A DNA stretch of 64,000 nt from Lepidurus packardi (taxonomy: Eukaryota; Arthropoda; Branchiopoda; Notostraca; Triopsidae): positions 10,850,001-10,914,000 of the forward strand of contig JAKZAN010000005.1 of the NCBI GenBank assembly GCA_023053545.1. The letters are read 5' to 3'. The notes beneath the pieces were generated by a model. It had not been told where the DNA came from and did no database searches. It saw nothing but the letters and a program-made list of their open reading frames with translations. The position numbers and the translations under genes were made by a program. The first letter of the stretch is position 1; every line of letters starts with the position of its first letter. Positions 45,068-58,900 of this stretch are shown here, piece after piece.

Positions 45068-45572
45068 AATTTCCGAGACGAACCAAGACATTTATTGATT
45101 GTAGGCTTGTCTGGAATTGATGGGGCAGATTTTTTTTAAATTTTGGACCAAGTGTGCATTAAAACAGTGTTGTTTGGAACTCCCTTTACACAGAAATCCG
45201 AGAAACAATGCTGCTGAAAACGCTAGTCCTTCTGGGATTGCTGTAGCAGTTATTATTATTAGAAAGCTAGTATGGTTACAGGTTACAAAAATTGAAAAAT
45301 TATTAGTTTACTGTTAACATAGAAGCGCTTGGGACAAAGAAGCTAAAAAGAAAGAGTAGAACATTTTTTTAATTGACCAGTTTTGAACTTATATAGTTTG
45401 TTCATGGTGCCTTCCGTATCGGTATGTTATTGTATAATCCAGACGTACTGCCTTGTCGCATTACAGCGCTTCTTATCCTTAAAGATGACCTATACTTATT
45501 GAAGATTAAAATTAACAGTCGCTTTGGCGCTGGCGAACGAAATTTCCGCAAAAAGCCATCGCATAGCGTAGA

Positions 45573-45599
45573 TATCGATAACGCTGTTGTATATCGATA
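45573..45599. promoter_or_regulatory. Two DRE-type motifs (TATCGATA)
   Basis: Perfect TATCGATA octamers at 45573-45580 and 45592-45599. In arthropods DREF binds this sequence in housekeeping promoters, usually within 100 bp of the start site. No intact gene starts here, so this may be the promoter of an unrecognised transcript or a relic. The surrounding 45068-45800 has no other supported feature. Confidence 0.35.
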
Positions 45600-45806
45600 T
45601 GATTATCGGACAATAGTTACGTGGTTATATGGAGTATATGTAGTTTGTAATACATTATACACAGAAAATAAGCGAACAATGAAGCTTGTAACACATGAAC
45701 AATGACAATGAAGTGACAATCGATTACAGGTCTCCCAATTAAAGGACACGTTAACTTTCTCTTTTGACGGTTTGAGCGGATTATTTCCTGGCGAAGATGG
45801 AGCAAA

Positions 45807-46991
45807 ATTCTTGAAGCTCTTTTTCGGATATAGTTCCGGATTCTTTTCTCGGAGAATCTGGATCTGTTAGGTTGTGACCACGTGACGATAGAAAATAAAA
45901 TAGTTTGATCATAGTTTTCTACTTTAATTTTAGTCTATTAATGAGCAGTTAATAATCCTTACCTAAGTTTTTTCTTGGTTTCGTGCTGCTTTGATGTATG
46001 GATGGTTGATTCTACGCTGCTTAATTCAATAATTTTTTATTTCGTGGTTGTCGATTCGCATTCTTTTACCGCTGATTTAGATTCAACGCTTGTTGATTAA
46101 TATTCCGTGGTTCTTGATCCGGAGTCTCCGATTCCGATCTCATTGGAATCGGAGTTAATCTCTTGGTTCACGTATTCCTGATCTTGTTATTTCGGAGTCA
46201 GTGATCTGTCTCTTTGCGGTTATTGACCCTGGGGCAGATGTTGCTGATTCAGGTTCGATTTGTCGATTCCGGATCTACTTATCCTTGATTTGGTCGTTGT
46301 AATTCCTGTCTCAGATTCAGCGATTGGTATGTCCGAGTCAGACATTTTTTATCCAGATTCAGTAGCCATTGTTCCGGGTACATCGGTGCCTAATTTAGTG
46401 ATTCGTTGTTCGGATGTTCCTAGTTTTGTTAGACTGTTTTTTGATCCCAGTTCATCGATTCCGAATCCACTTATTCTTGATTTGGTCGTAGTGGTTATCG
46501 TCTCAGATTCAGCGATTGGTATGTCAGAGTCAGAAAGTTTTGATAAAGATTCAGTGGTTGTTAATCCGGGTACAACAGCAGGCCCTGGTTCAGTGGTTCG
46601 CTGTTCAGTTGTTGTTGGTTTTCTTTCCCATTCAATTTTCTCAGATTCAGAAGACTGATCTAGGTTCGTTGTTTCCCGATTGACTGGCTTCTGGTTCAGC
46701 CATGTTTGTTGGAGTTACTTCCGAATGAGTACTTATTAATTCAGTGGTTGTCAAGTATTCTTCAGGTAAATCATCGGTAAATTTATCGGCATCTCTTGGA
46801 CATCCTTCAAAATGGAGAAGATTCTCGTCATTGCTACAGAATTGTTTACGATACGATTGCCAGTTGGTTGATCCAGCCGAATTCGTCATGCAACTTAACT
46901 TGTTAGTGACAAGCAATTGATGACAAGCAAAGTCTGCTCTTCGGTCACAGCAACTGCATATCAGGATGCAAAGAAACCATAATGTCATCAT
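45807..46991 (-). pseudogene. Decayed secreted Cys- and Thr/Ser/Glu-rich (mucin-like) gene
   Basis: The minus-strand ATG at 46991 opens a signal peptide (MMTLWFLCILICSCCDRRAD), then a Cys-containing domain and a Thr/Glu/Pro-rich stretch (EEYLTTTELISTHSEVTPT). A +1 frameshift at about 46650 (one extra T) ends it. Removing that shift, the frame continues SESEKIEWERKPTTTEQRTT into a repeat of about 67 residues (TTES..SDSDIPIAESET.T.TTKSRI). The second unit has TAA where the first has TCA. Further decayed units run toward 46050, and a spliced tail may lie at 45867-45800 after a GTAAGG donor near 45961. Family unknown. It may be a pseudogene, or a live gene with introns I have not resolved. Confidence 0.45.
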
Positions 46992-47767
46992 AATGTCTTT
47001 TCTGTTTTGATCAAAAAGTCTACTGCAGTTAGAATTGACTCTTACTCAAGACTAAAGGAAAAAAAGATTGTCTGCCGACACCCTTGGCGTAGTATGAAAT
47101 TATATCAGTGAACCGCAGTCTTCCGGGAGATTTGGAAGACAGGAAGGTCGTGAGAGTCTTCTTCTGTACTGTATCTCTTATCAGTTTTCCTCCAAATCTT
47201 ACATAAATGTATACTATATAGCTGAAAGAGTGAAACTAGTTTAAGTTGCAATTGCTATAAGGGCATAAAGCTATCAATGTTTTACGAGCTTCAGGTTCGC
47301 TGTAGCGAAAACTTGTCATTTAGCCGCTTGATATACGAAGTTCACTCCTATTCAGGTAGTGAGGTTTAATCACTAACGGCTATGCTATATGTGATACTAA
47401 CATCAAGTTAGGCTAAATATCTGAAATATTTCTTTAATATATCAATATAAGCCTGGGGCCATGTTAGTAATTATAGATATGATTCTAATCGATAACAACA
47501 CAAAGCCGCTTGTTGGTATAGTATCGATTCCAGGTTATATCGAGAGCAGAGATATCAAAGGAAACCACTTGCACAATTTTGGTGTTCAAATCCCCCGCTA
47601 AGCGACGCGTGCTACCATCTATGCTTATCTTTTGCCACAGGGGGTCGCCCAAGTTTTTTTGCATCCCAAGGACGAAGGACGTGACAGCGCACCTGTTAAA
47701 ATTAATAAACCCTTAGCTCATTTGCGTTCCGCACAATAAATTGATTAAGTGAGAGTTACAGACAAAA
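46992..47767. other. Intergenic upstream of Rac1
   Basis: Divergent interval between the decayed mucin-like gene and Rac1. Several ATCGAT sites (47488, 47523) and no supported exon. Confidence 0.5.
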
Positions 47768-49267
<1,500 letters not shown>

Positions 49268-49866
49268 AAATCGCATCTTTTGGGGATTTGGGGACAGATA
49301 TGCACAGCCAAGAAAAGCAAAGCAAAAAAAAAAAAAAGAAGAAGAAAAAAAAATTGTTATTTACTTGAGGCGCGCCTCTTCTTGTTATAATGCATGCCTG
49401 CCAAGCAAACATGGACTGACAAAAAAAGCAGTTTTCCCCTTTTTTTTATTTGTACCTTTTCTGTCGGTTAATTTCTTCCAAATGGCTTAATTACTTTGGA
49501 AAACAACAGAATTTCTTTGTATGCTTCTAACTCAGATAGCCCCCTCTTGTACCCCGATTTACATAAAAAAAGAGAGGAAGTTGGGGGGTGAAACACACAT
49601 TGTCATAACCCCAGTTTTACTCGTCATTTTACCACGGAAAAGAACCTCTTAATTAAGCTCAGGTCGTTGGGGAAGCTGAATTAAGAGTCTTGGTCAGTGG
49701 AGGGATTAATTGTGTCTTTCTTGCCTCCAGCGTTATCTAATAAAAATGGTATACCATCTATAATTAGCTTGTATTGACGGAAACGGTGTTTTTATAAGAG
49801 GAAACTATTCGTCCAAGAGTTTTTCTAACGTTTCCACGACGTGGATTGCAGTGTGGGTGTTATTAT
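49268..49866. other. 3' regions of Rac1 and ATP synthase subunit f (convergent)
   Basis: Contains an A-run (49325-49352), a T-run and a TTATTATTTA-like sequence. Both genes end here. No further gene is seen. Confidence 0.5.
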
Positions 49867-50386
49867 TTACCAGTGGTTCTTGACGTTGCGGTGGTGCTCT
49901 ACAAAATAAAGAGGTATTAGCCATCCAATGTACTAATTAAGATATACAATAGCGATTTAAGTTACTTATTTTGCCGTAATTGATAGCGTAGAAGAAAATC
50001 ATAGAAGCCACGACAGCTTGGGCGTAAGGGGCAATACCGCCTTTCTTGGGTTGAATGTATTTGTGTTGCCAACGCCAGAAAGCTAAAAACAGGAATCGAA
50101 ACTTTCAATTCTTTTTTTTATTGAAATTTCATGGTTATTACCGCGGCTGATGCCTCCAGAAACTCCTGAAGGGGTTAAATTCCGGCGAGCTAACCAGTTG
50201 GTCACTTCACCAACTTTGACTTCCCCCAAAGGTACATCAGCTGGATTAGAAAATGAAGAAGTTTGTTAACAATTAACGCATTATTTTTTTTAGGTAAAGT
50301 GCCGCACCTTTGCCGTAGAAACGGGCAGGATCGTAAGGTCCATGGACTTTGGGATTGTATTCGATTGGATATTCACCCCACGCCAT
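49867..50386 (-). CDS. ATP5MF: ATP synthase membrane subunit f, 4 exons
   Basis: Small subunit of the mitochondrial F1Fo-ATP synthase membrane sector. The start MAWGEYPIEYNPKVHGPYDP (from 50386) is the family hallmark. Exon 2 (about 50241-50142) reads VPLGEVKVGEVTNWLARRNL then TPSGVSGGISR. Exon 3 has FWRWQHKYIQPKKGGIAPYA and the transmembrane stretch QAVVASMIFFYAINYGKI. A 35-bp last exon (49901-49867) gives KHHRNVKNHW and the stop. Length is about 108 aa, as in the family. Complete, no anomalies. Confidence 0.95.
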
Positions 50387-51039
50387 TATTTACCAGCTTC
50401 TTTGGACTAAAGAACAGATATTTTTTATTTTCGATAAGAAAACTTGTCGGAGTAATACCTTTATTTAGCGAGACAAGGGCTGCCAAGACAGTGTATATGG
50501 TATTCTCTAAAGCGCAGCAGCTGCATTTTTATCGTGTGTTTAGGGACCGCGCTTGGTAGTTTCTAACACATTCGCTGTTCGGCCGCTGAGGGCCGCTGAG
50601 GGCCGCACGTGGTTAGGAAGCGTGATACGTGTTTGGGTACGTGACTAACACATGGGAAGCGTCCCGATGTTCAGCATAGCTTTTCGGCTCGAGTTTGTGT
50701 ATTAACAAGTTTTGAAAATTGAGTAGAATTGTAACGCTTGTTTTCCCGTTTTTCTGCTTTTCTTGTAAATGTATCCTTCAAAAACATTGCTCCAAGTGCC
50801 CAGTTTTCCAAATGTGTTAAAAGTTTCGTTCTGTAAGTTTTCTTATTTACAAAAATTGGATTCTAAAATCATGCAAATGAGATGTTTGGCTCCCTACCCC
50901 CGCAATTCCTTGCTATTTGTTTTACACATACCGTTCCTCGTAAAAGATATTTTCCGAAAAGTCATTTTTCTTGTAAGGTTTGTAATTTTTAAAATAAAAG
51001 CGGTCATTTAAAAAAATTGAGTAATTTTTCAAAAAATCC

Positions 51040-52510
51040 GCTAAAAGGGGTGTGTCCTGTGCAAATAGAACGAGTCCTATTGGTGGATTTGACCAAAAAG
51101 GGGGCGTGGCTCCTTTTCGAGCTGGGAAAGCGTTTTCAGGGCTTTTCTCCATAAGGAATAATGCTGTATCAAGGGGGTCCCCTTCAAAAATCGTCAAAAA
51201 TTGAGAGCCTCGCCCCTTTCCCTGTTCCCACTCCCAGCTCAGTTTCCTATCCCCGATATTCGAGCTCATGTTGCCGAAGCAACACAATTTTGAATATAGG
51301 AATAGGAACATTGAAGGGATGGAACAAGGTACAGAGAAAGGGAGCCATTTTATTTTCGATTTTTTTACGAAATAAATTGCCTCGACCGGGTTTCGAACCG
51401 AGGACCTCTCGATCCCAAGGCTTGCGCCTTATCCACTCGGTCATCCGGTTATATATATTGTGTGCTGAAACTTCTATAAATACAATGTATGAACAAAGCT
51501 GGTGTAGAGTGTATATGGTTGCCATCCATCTTTTATTTGATTTATAAAAATGTGACGCTTCGCACATAGGAATACCTTGTATTCTCTAGATATTCTCATT
51601 ATTATTTTGTATTTCTTTGTATGTATTTAAAATTTAATAAAAAGCTCTTACTTATTTTTTATTTACGAGTAAAAATAATTCTAAATAATTACAAGGCCAT
51701 GTGTTTGCTTTAAATTATTGTATTAAAGGTTCGCAAAAAAAAAAAAAACTTCTTCAAATGACAATACCTATGGTCGCACTTAACCGCCAGTGACGTCCAA
51801 CTATAGTTACGTCTTGAAGCCAAAATGAACAATCCGTAGTTATTCCACAATGTTTCAGTTGGAGTTTTTAATTTTGGGACGAACCAAGTCTGAAAAGGGG
51901 CGCGACTTATACGAAAAGGACGAATCGTATTGGTGGATTCTGACAAAAAAGGGGCACGGCTTCTTTTCGGTCTGGAAAAGCGTTTTCGGGGCTTTTTTCC
52001 ATAAGAATCCCTGCATGATCAAGGGAGTACAGCCATAATGTGATCCATCTTTTTGTTCGATTTATAAAAATATTACGGTTCTTCATAGCAATGTATTCTC
52101 TAGAAGTTTGACGATTCGCTTATTGCCATGTATTTTCTAGAAGTTTGCATTATTATTTTGTTTGTATTTTAAATGAACAAACCAACGAAAATAAAATCCG
52201 TTTTTTTATTGTATTTAAAAAATCCTTACTTAATTTTTGTTTACTAGTAAAAATAATTTTAAAATAATAAGAAGGCCACGTGTTTGGTTTAAAATATTTT
52301 ATTAGAAGCTCATCCACTCAAAACAAATTTTTTAAAATCACAACCTACGATCGCTACGCTAAAAGTAACCGTTGGGAGCGCTAAAGGCAACCCTTGGAAC
52401 GCTAAAGGTAACTTTTGGCAGTTGATGGGTAAACTTTTTGAGAATGTTAGGGCTTAATTTTACAAAAATAATTACAAGGCCATGCTTTTGCCTTAAATTA
52501 TTTGTATCAA
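51040..52510 (+). repeat. Tandem intergenic repeats, 2 full copies and 1 partial
   Basis: Copy 1 spans about 51040-51740 and copy 2 about 51890-52310. Shared ordered blocks include CCTATTGGTGGATT / CGTATTGGTGGATT, GAAAGCGTTTTC.GGGCTTTT, CATCTTTT.TT.GATTTATAAAAAT, and AGTAAAAATAATT..AA.AATTACAAGGCCATGTGTTTG. A partial third copy keeps only the ACAAGGCCATG end (about 52465-52510). Copy 1 contains about 320 bp of extra DNA carrying the SINE, so the SINE inserted after duplication or was lost from copy 2. Confidence 0.72.
51250..51450 (-). mobile_element. tRNA-derived SINE (Pro/Arg-tRNA-like head)
   Basis: The minus strand at 51450-51378 has a pol III A-box region (TGACCGAGTGGATAAGGCG) and B box GGTTCGAAACC, with a tRNA-Pro(UGG)-like TTGGGAT and CGAGAGGTCC spacing. 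The 5' flank (ATAACCGGA) cannot pair with the 3' acceptor-side TCGAGGCA, so it is not a folded, functional tRNA. An AT-rich body follows, ending near GTTGCTTCGGCAAC (51269-51282). Best read as a SINE. Full extent uncertain. Confidence 0.6.
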
Positions 52511-52916
52511 AAGCTTCACATATGTAAATTGTCGCTATAGATTATAGAAATCATATAAATGCATTTATGTGATTTCTATGAACAAGTGTATATTGGATGT
52601 GTTTCCTGCACCGGGGAAGATGCAGGTCCTAGCATATTCGGTTGAGCATTTGCTACAAATAATTGACACAAAGCACAACCTTTAACTGTAAGAACATGGT
52701 CTTACATTTAAACACGATACTTTATATCAATTAAATACTGTAAAATTTCAGTCATTTTTGCATGATCTATTATCTTATGCCTGTATTTCGCTTTCCTGGC
52801 CCGAAATGCAGCGATTTGCCTGTCTTTTAGGAAAAAGCACTATCCCGTCAGAAACGCATTTGTTAGTCGCGCCTGTTTTTACAGCAGTATATATACACTG
52901 CAATTTAGGTAAAGAC

Positions 52917-53917
<1,001 letters not shown>

Positions 53918-54223
53918 CAAATGTCAACCAAACATATTCTAAAAACGGTGTTATTCTTAAAGAGTTAGAAATTCTAGGATACGTTTCAAGCTATTTTCAA
54001 AATAGTTCAAATTATATTAAGAGTTGTAATGCAAACGGTTTGTAGATTCGTGCTCAATTCATTTCACGGTCCAATTTCAGCTATTTTGGCATATGCTATG
54101 TTGAGTTTAAAAGTCAAAGCTCGCACTAAGTGAATGCATTTTTGCACTTATTGCATTTTGCGTACTATAAAAGACCAACAACTCTTTAATGAAACGAAGT
54201 CACGAGCGAAGTTTGATGATAAC
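53918..54223. other. Short intergenic between NTMT1 and cathepsin
   Basis: 306 bp containing the NTMT1 3' UTR and cathepsin promoter. GTACTATAAAAGACC near 54162 is a TATA-like site about 60 bp before the cathepsin ATG. Confidence 0.5.
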
Positions 54224-55665
54224 ATGAATTCCGTTTGGTGTGTTTTTTTCATATTGCGTATTTCCTCCGTTTGGGGAGGTTTTTGCGACGCAGAATGGGA
54301 AAATTTCAAAGTATCAAGCGTTTTTTCTTTAAAAAGTTAACTTGTTTGCTTTAACCTAAATCTATAGGTCACACATGGAAAGACTTATGTGACAGATCAA
54401 GAAGAACAGTACCGCAAAACTGTTTACCAGAACAACGTGCAATGTAATGAGGATTGGAATGCTCGATTTGCAAGAGGAGAAGTGACTTTTACAAAGGCTG
54501 AGAACAAATACAGTGACCTCGTATGTTTTATCTTTTCTTTAGTTGTTTAGAAACTAAATGTGTTTACTTCAAGACGGACGAGGAATTTAACCAACTGAAA
54601 GGCTTGCAATTATCAACAGCAATCTTAGAACAACCACCTAGTGTATTTCTCGCAACTAGTATCCACAAACAACTTGGCGAGAATCACTATAGTTGCTCCA
54701 TAGATCTTCGAAAGAATTCTTGCTTGGGGGCTGTCAAAGACCAAGGACAATGTGGGAGGTAAACTATATTGAAACAGTGGCAAAAATCAAAAATGCAATT
54801 AATTTCTGCGAATAGTTGCTTTTCATTCCCGGCTGCTGCTATGCTAGAGTTCGCTTATTGCAAGAACAGCGGGAGGCCAATTTCTTTCAGGTAACTTTTT
54901 TCCATATCTCTATTATATTCCTAACAAGCTCTGCCCCCCCAAAATGTGTTGTTTACATTTCAAACTGATAATCTTCATGCTTTCGAAGCGAGCAGCAATG
55001 TGTGGACTGCACCAAAGGAAAATATGGTAATGGTGGTTGTAAAGGAGGCTTTTACGAAGGATGTCTTAAGTACTGGATGAAAAAGAAAATAATGAAGACA
55101 GTACACTATCCTTACAAGGCGAAAGTAACTTTCTGATTTTTACTAATTTAGTAATTTCATGACTATGGGACATACAGGAGGGCGCTTGCAAGTACAGGCG
55201 CAGATTAGGAGTTAAAAGAGCGCTCGGATTTATTAATTTGCCTAAATGGGATGAACTTGGCATGGAAATTGCATTTTGCAGCTTCAAAATACCAATAGCT
55301 ATTGCTATTGATGCTACTGTAAACTTCCAGCATTACGGGTACTCTACTGCACGATACACAAAACGGAATGAAACATTCCTTCACCAATTCAAATCTATTG
55401 CTTCGCAGAAAGTCTACTAATGTATCTGTATTCTAGATCTGGTGTGTTTGACGATCCCATTTGTTCGAATTTCAAAAAGAATGGAAGCACGTACGCAAAT
55501 CATGCGATTACAATTGTCGGTACCGGACGCGGACCCGATGGTACAGATTACTGGCTTGTACGGAACTCTTGGGGAACTTCTTGGGGAGAGGGAGGGTATA
55601 TTAAGATGAAGCGAGGAGAAAACATGTGTAACCTTGCACTGGACCCAGTCATTGCCTTTATTTAG
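54224..55665 (+). CDS. Papain-family (C1A) cysteine protease, cathepsin-like, 7 exons
   Basis: Secreted or lysosomal endopeptidase zymogen. Exons 54224-54310, 54368-54520, 54574-54758, 54816-54890, 54989-55124, 55178-55338 and 55437-55665 sum to 341 aa. A signal peptide ([20 protein letters not shown]) is followed by an I29 inhibitor propeptide (EWENFKVTHGKTY to NKYSDLTDEEF). The catalytic set is complete: oxyanion Gln in [10 protein letters not shown], Cys in [10 protein letters not shown], His in NHAITIVG, Asn in [14 protein letters not shown]. The residue after the active-site Cys is Phe instead of the usual Trp, and [15 protein letters not shown] replaces SEQ.L.DC. The mature domain has an unusually Lys-rich stretch ([10 protein letters not shown]). 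L-like subtype likely; exact orthologue unclear. Confidence 0.9.
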
Positions 55666-55944
55666 TTAAGTGCAGTATTGCAGTTTGCTTTTTAAGATCT
55701 TTTTCTATTTACGGAAGCTTTATCCCGTATTAACTTGATAACTATCTGCACGCCAGCACCCTCTAGTAAGTTCAACTTCAACTTCAATCGGAAATACAAA
55801 CTTTAAACCGTGAAATTTTCGGCCTCTTGGCTAAGATCAAAGTGTACCTCGAAATTTGGCATTATGTTCAATACCTAAACCCCATTTGTATTCAAAGTAA
55901 GCACAGCATTCGTATATTTTAGATAAGCAGTACAAAACAAAAAG

Positions 55945-58900
55945 TTAAAAATCTGACTTAGGATCAGGAGATAACGAACTCCATTTTGTTTCATGGCAAA
56001 GCGTCGCACTTGACCAGCATAGCGAATTTTTTTCCTTTTTACAAATATCCTCCATCTTATAAAACCTAGATCAAGCCCAGAAATCAAAGACCCTGCTTAG
56101 GAAAATGAAAACAAACACGAATCTCACCTTCGTAGAACCGAACTTGTTCCATTCGTTGTAGGTGACAAGGCAGAAAATTGGCGAGCCCAATTAACCCAAA
56201 TCTTGGACCAATGTGGCACTGACTTGACTTCCTTTTGGGGACTATCTAGGACTAAGAAATCCCAATAAGCACTCACCGTATTATTCAACAATAAACCAAC
56301 GCGCCACACTCCTTGCCACACAGGAACATTAAAATTAAAAAAATCCACCTAAAGCAAGACAGAACAAGAATATACTTAAATTAATTTCCTCTCTAAAAGA
56401 AACTAAATAATGTTAAAAGTTAAAATAAAATTCTGTGAAAAATATAAAAATTTCCATAAGAGATAATAAAAAAAATTTCCATAAAAAATAAAAAATTCAC
56501 CTGAATTAAAAGTGAGTTAAAGTTAAAGTAAAACTTACAACAGAAGTGTCCAAAACATGGATATTATGCAAAGCTCTGAGACGTGAATTAGGGTCCAAAA
56601 GTAGAAAAGTGCCATTTAACGCATGGCCTTTACTAAATTTATACATCACGCCCACTCCGGTCCCATTATTCAAGGCTAAAATCCGATTGCGGATCACTTG
56701 TTCCTTGACATCATAATTAGATCCCACAGAAACCTCCTGAAGATTGCAGTTCCGATCAATTAGTCTAATAATTAAAAGGTAAAAGGACAAAAGTTGTAAC
56801 CTCCAATCGTTGAACATGATTGGTAGAGAGCTTTACAACGTCTACAACAGGCTGGATCCAAAATTCGTATTCCTGCTCGTCAATGTCTGTCAAAATCAGA
56901 TCGCCCCGATACTTGTCTTGAGCAAAATAAGATGTGATGGCCAATATTTGAGGTTTTCCTTGACAAACCACCTCTCCAACCGCCAAATCGACCTTAAATA
57001 CAACGCCAAATTATCTCTAATTAGAGATAATACGTACGATGGTCTAATACGTACAATTCAATAGGATTCATTATTACTAATTAAGCTTACCAGCGAGTTA
57101 GCCAACATTAGTAACGCTTGCGACCCGGATTGACCATCTTGATAATGGTAAATATTCTCCCAATACGAGTCCAACGCCGTATAATTCTGACTGATACCAA
57201 TCAACGGTTCCAAATCGTTCAAGACAGTCTGGTCAATGCTGGCATCAAACTTTCTCGCAAACGACAACATCAGGAAGCTTGTGTGTCCGGCCAGAATCCT
57301 CGACCAATCCTAATAAAAGCAATCTAATAGACACGCGAATTTGTTACAAATTAACGCTTGGGAAGTAGACACAATGACTCCTTGTACCCGGCACAAGGAC
57401 GCCAGGTCACGACACAAGGACGCCGGATCCCGACAGAAGGACGCCAGGTCACGACACAAGGACGCCGGACCCCGACAGAAGGACGAGGGGCCCGACAGAA
57501 GGACGCCAGGTCTATAACCTTTTAAGGCACGAAAAGATTTCGAGTAAAAAAAGAAGAAAAAAATACGTCACAAGGACTCCCTAACCTAATCTAACCTTGT
57601 GACGTATGTGATTATGGACTTGACGTCCTTGTGTCGGGTGGACGGAGTTCCTTTGTCGAGTCGTCCTTGTGTCGCGTCGCCTAACACTTATTTATAATAT
57701 AATTTTGAAACAGAAAAGAGTTTCTAAGCAATTCAAACAGAATTAAATAAACCGAAACTCAAGGTTGTTATCAACACAGATACAGTAAAATACTTCCAAT
57801 TCCTTACCTGGCGACGGTAAACCATTGGACTGCACCCACACCAGTCGACCACGTGTTTGTATTGGCACTTGCAGCCTAGGCTCCGCTTCCAGAGCGTGAG
57901 CCTCAGATTATGGTCGAAATAGGTCTCGCAAAACGGCGAATTGAGGAGCAAAACATGGAAAAAGGACTCAGCTGGCAGTAAAGTATAGTTGAAAAACTGC
58001 TTCAAACCGCTCACCAAAGGTTCTCGGTCCGTCAACGCATATTTGACGAACTCGCGACTCAAAATAACCCAATCGCTGCCTCCATCCCATCTCACGCCAG
58101 TGGGTAATTCTCGTTCTCCTACTCGCCACATCCGATATTCACACTCCAAAAACGCCCGGTCCAAGCCTTGCTTCTTTATGAAATCCGAAACCTTCCTCCC
58201 ATGAGATTTCACGAAATTACGCCCAGGATTCGCACCCAAGAAATGAACCAACGACTCCACAGGCCTAAAAACAATTCCAAAATCAACTACTTTTTCAAGA
58301 ACATCAACAACAATGAAAAACATCAACAACAAATTCTAGAAAAGAAAAAAATTATAAAAAATACCAAAAAAGTACAAAAAAGTAAAGTACAAAAAAGATG
58401 TTTAAAGAAGATTTTTTTTCAGAAAATTATAAAACATACCAAGTAAAAAAAAAATTAGAAAAAAAAATAGAAAATAATAAAAAATACCAAGTAGAAAAAA
58501 AAGGTTAACCTAAAAATCGAATGTTTATAGCTCAAAGTTGCCTAAAAACCAATTCCAAAATCAACTACTTTTTCAAGAACATCAACAACAAATTCTAGAA
58601 AAGAAAAAAATTATAAAATTATAAAAAAAATACCAAGTACAAAAAAGATGTTTACAGAAGAATTTTTTTTTAGAAAATATAAAACATACCAAGTAAAAAT
58701 TTTTTTATAAAAAATAGAAAATAATAAAAAAATAACAAGTAGAAAAAAAAAGGTTAACCTAAAAATTGAATGTTTATAGCTCAAAGTTGATGTCTTACCT
58801 GATAGGAAAATCGGACTCACTTAAATTCAGCACAAAATCCCAGCTCCAGCTCAATTTCAGGATTTCTTGCATGGCATTGAGCAGCATTCTTAGCAGACTA

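Larger units (their letters stand above)
50387..52916. other. Repeat-rich intergenic region
   Basis: Between ATP5MF and NTMT1 (divergent). It holds a triple GGCCGCTGA array (50581-50605), two long direct repeats (51040-51740 and 51890-52310), a tRNA-derived SINE and an imperfect palindrome near 52540-52580 (AAATCATATAAATGCATTTATGTGATTT). An open frame at 52758-53018 overlaps NTMT1 exon 1 but is not conserved. Confidence 0.6.

Noticed and set aside
46260-46658. Plus-strand 132-codon repeat protein
   Set aside because: Same repeat DNA as the mucin-like gene. The minus frame has the signal peptide and Thr/Ser bias, so the plus frame is the shadow.
51378-51450. Functional tRNA-Pro gene
   Set aside because: A and B boxes are present, but the 5' and 3' acceptor arms do not pair. 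Better explained as a SINE head.
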